A stretch of DNA of 7,654 nucleotides from Bryobacterales bacterium (GTDB lineage: Bacteria; Acidobacteriota; Terriglobia; Bryobacterales; Bryobacteraceae). Both the position numbers and the translations under genes were made by a program. The stretch lies in assembly GCA_009697495.1 (NCBI GenBank), contig SHUN01000126.1:1-7654 (forward strand), read 5' to 3'. The notes under the pieces are model-generated. The model had not been told where the DNA came from and made no database searches. It saw only the letters and a program-made list of their open reading frames with translations. Position 1 is the first letter of the stretch. Each line of letters opens with the position of its first letter. This document shows, piece by piece, positions 6,696 to 7,654 of the stretch.

Positions 6696-7654
6696 AGTGT
6701 TCTCCGATTCGGGGACCGTTCCACACGGACGGCGCACTGTTTGTAGTTGGGTTCGCGCGATATGGGGTCAAAGGCGTCTTGAGTGACCTCATTTACATTG
6801 GTTTCGGCGAAGTGAAAGGGCATGAACAACTGCCCTGGAGCGATGATCTCGGTAAGCCGAAGTTCGACGTTGTCGACGCGGCCGCGGCGGCTGACGAGGG
6901 AGACGGGCTCGTGAGTCCTGAGGTCGAGGCGGCGGGCGTCGTCGGGATTCATTTCGAGCCAGGCGTTGGGCGACATGCGTTCGAGTAGAGCGACCTGCTG
7001 GGTCTTGGTGCGCGTGTGCCAGTGCTCGACGGTACGGCCGGTGTTGAGGATGAAGGGGAAGCCTTTGCCGGGCTGGTCGGGGAAGGGTTCCCAGTTGACG
7101 GGGATGAGCTTGGCCTTACCGTCCTTGGTGGGGAAGACGCCGTCGGCATAGAGGCGGCTGGGGACATTTGGATCCGTTCCCTCTGGGAACGGCCATTGAA
7201 GACCTCCATGGGCTTCGATGGCTTCGTAGGTCATGCCGGAATAGTCGCAGAGGCGGCCTTTGGTGATGCGCTTGATGTCGGCGAAGGCATCGGCGGGCTG
7301 GGTCCAGTTGGGGTAGAGTTCTTCACGGCAACCGAGGCGTTCGGCGATGGCGAGGAAGATGTCGAAGTCGGGCTTGGCTTCGCCGGGGGGCGGGACGATT
7401 TTGTTGGCTTTGCCGGCGCGGCGTTCGGAGTTGGTGTAGGTACCTTCTTTTTCGCCCCAGACGGCGGCGGGGAGGACGAGGTCGGCGAGCTCGGTGGTAG
7501 GGGTGGGGTGGTAACCGTCCTGGACGACGAGGAAGTCGAGGTGGGCGAAGGCGGCGCGGAGCTGCGTCTGGTTGGGGTAGCTGACGACGGGATTGGTGGC
7601 GATGATCCAGAGGGAGCGGATGTGGCCGGTGACGGCGGCGTTGATGATGTCGGG
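6692..7654 (-). CDS. nasA: Assimilatory nitrate reductase catalytic subunit (molybdopterin), C-terminal part, cut by window edge
   Basis: This would be the molybdenum enzyme that reduces nitrate to nitrite in the cytoplasm. The C-terminal 320 residues are visible; the frame is open to the window end, so the N-terminal [4Fe-4S] and most of the molybdopterin core lie outside. Recognisable blocks are SLWIIATNPVVSYPN (14-28), ELADLVLPAAVWGEKEGTYT (55-74) with NSERR following, and the C-terminal molybdopterin-dinucleotide domain from about residue 198, with LNTGRTVEHWHTRTKT, MSPNAWLEMNP and QLFMPFHFAETNVNEVTQDA. It stops right after NYKQCAVRVERS, so there is no extra C-terminal BFD-type [2Fe-2S] domain as in Klebsiella NasA. 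Its TGA overlaps the nirB ATG by one base pair set (ATGA), indicating one operon. A related formate dehydrogenase-like enzyme is possible from sequence alone, but the nirBD context favours nitrate. Confidence 0.9.
   Translation of the reverse strand, partial: PDIINAAVTGHIRSLWIIATNPVVSYPNQTQLRAAFAHLDFLVVQDGYHPTPTTELADLVLPAAVWGEKEGTYTNSERRAGKANKIVPPPGEAKPDFDIFLAIAERLGCREELYPNWTQPADAFADIKRITKGRLCDYSGMTYEAIEAHGGLQWPFPEGTDPNVPSRLYADGVFPTKDGKAKLIPVNWEPFPDQPGKGFPFILNTGRTVEHWHTRTKTQQVALLERMSPNAWLEMNPDDARRLDLRTHEPVSLVSRRGRVDNVELRLTEIIAPGQLFMPFHFAETNVNEVTQDAFDPISREPNYKQCAVRVERSPNRRTL

Noticed and set aside
1..7654. CRISPR array, tRNA or rRNA genes
   Set aside because: No regularly spaced repeat series beyond the two copies at 102-139, and no tRNA-like cloverleaf or rRNA-like stretch was noticed on reading.

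Overview
The window looks like part of a bacterial nitrate-assimilation locus. It is GC-rich, with genes on both strands, overlapping start and stop codons inside the reductase operon, and a transporter on the opposite strand. The combination of nasA-type reductase, nirB, nirD, an embedded hemD, an alginate-export-like outer-membrane porin and a NarK transporter resembles clusters I associate with Acidobacteria of the Solibacter/Bryobacterales type. That lineage is inferred from memory of gene content and protein style, not from a search. A porin ending in Phe points to a diderm cell.

Left part (1-1477). Positions 1-148 hold no recognisable gene, only a pair of direct repeats that may be the end of a mobile element. 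Immediately after them, at about 149, the C-terminal part of a p-cresol methylhydroxylase/vanillyl-alcohol-oxidase type flavoprotein begins abruptly and runs to 871, so this is a 5'-truncated gene. A terminator-like hairpin follows. A 160-residue membrane protein of unknown function lies on the minus strand at 995-1477.

Middle (1478-3924). An intact NarK-type nitrate/nitrite transporter (1581-2780, plus strand) has a leader with an inverted repeat that could mask its ribosome binding site. Tail to tail with it, with no gap between the stop codons, is a badly decayed minus-strand gene for an outer-membrane porin (2781 to about 3485). It shows a lost 5' end, a frameshift, an internal deletion and two in-frame stops. 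It is followed by an equally decayed uroporphyrinogen-III synthase gene, hemD (3505-3924), reduced to four homologous pieces in three reading frames.

Right part (3914-7654, minus strand). An apparently intact operon is read right to left: nasA (C-terminal part only, cut by the window edge), nirB and nirD. nasA and nirB overlap by ATGA, nirB and nirD by 8 bases, and the nirD stop overlaps the old hemD start by 11 bases.

How they work together: NarK imports nitrate, NasA reduces it to nitrite, and NirB with NirD reduces nitrite to ammonium using siroheme. HemD would have helped supply uroporphyrinogen III for that siroheme, and the porin could have let anions through the outer membrane. The core route appears intact, while the two accessory genes between nirD and narK have decayed. 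The main story here is reductive decay confined to one block of a working pathway; I do not see a clearly new system.
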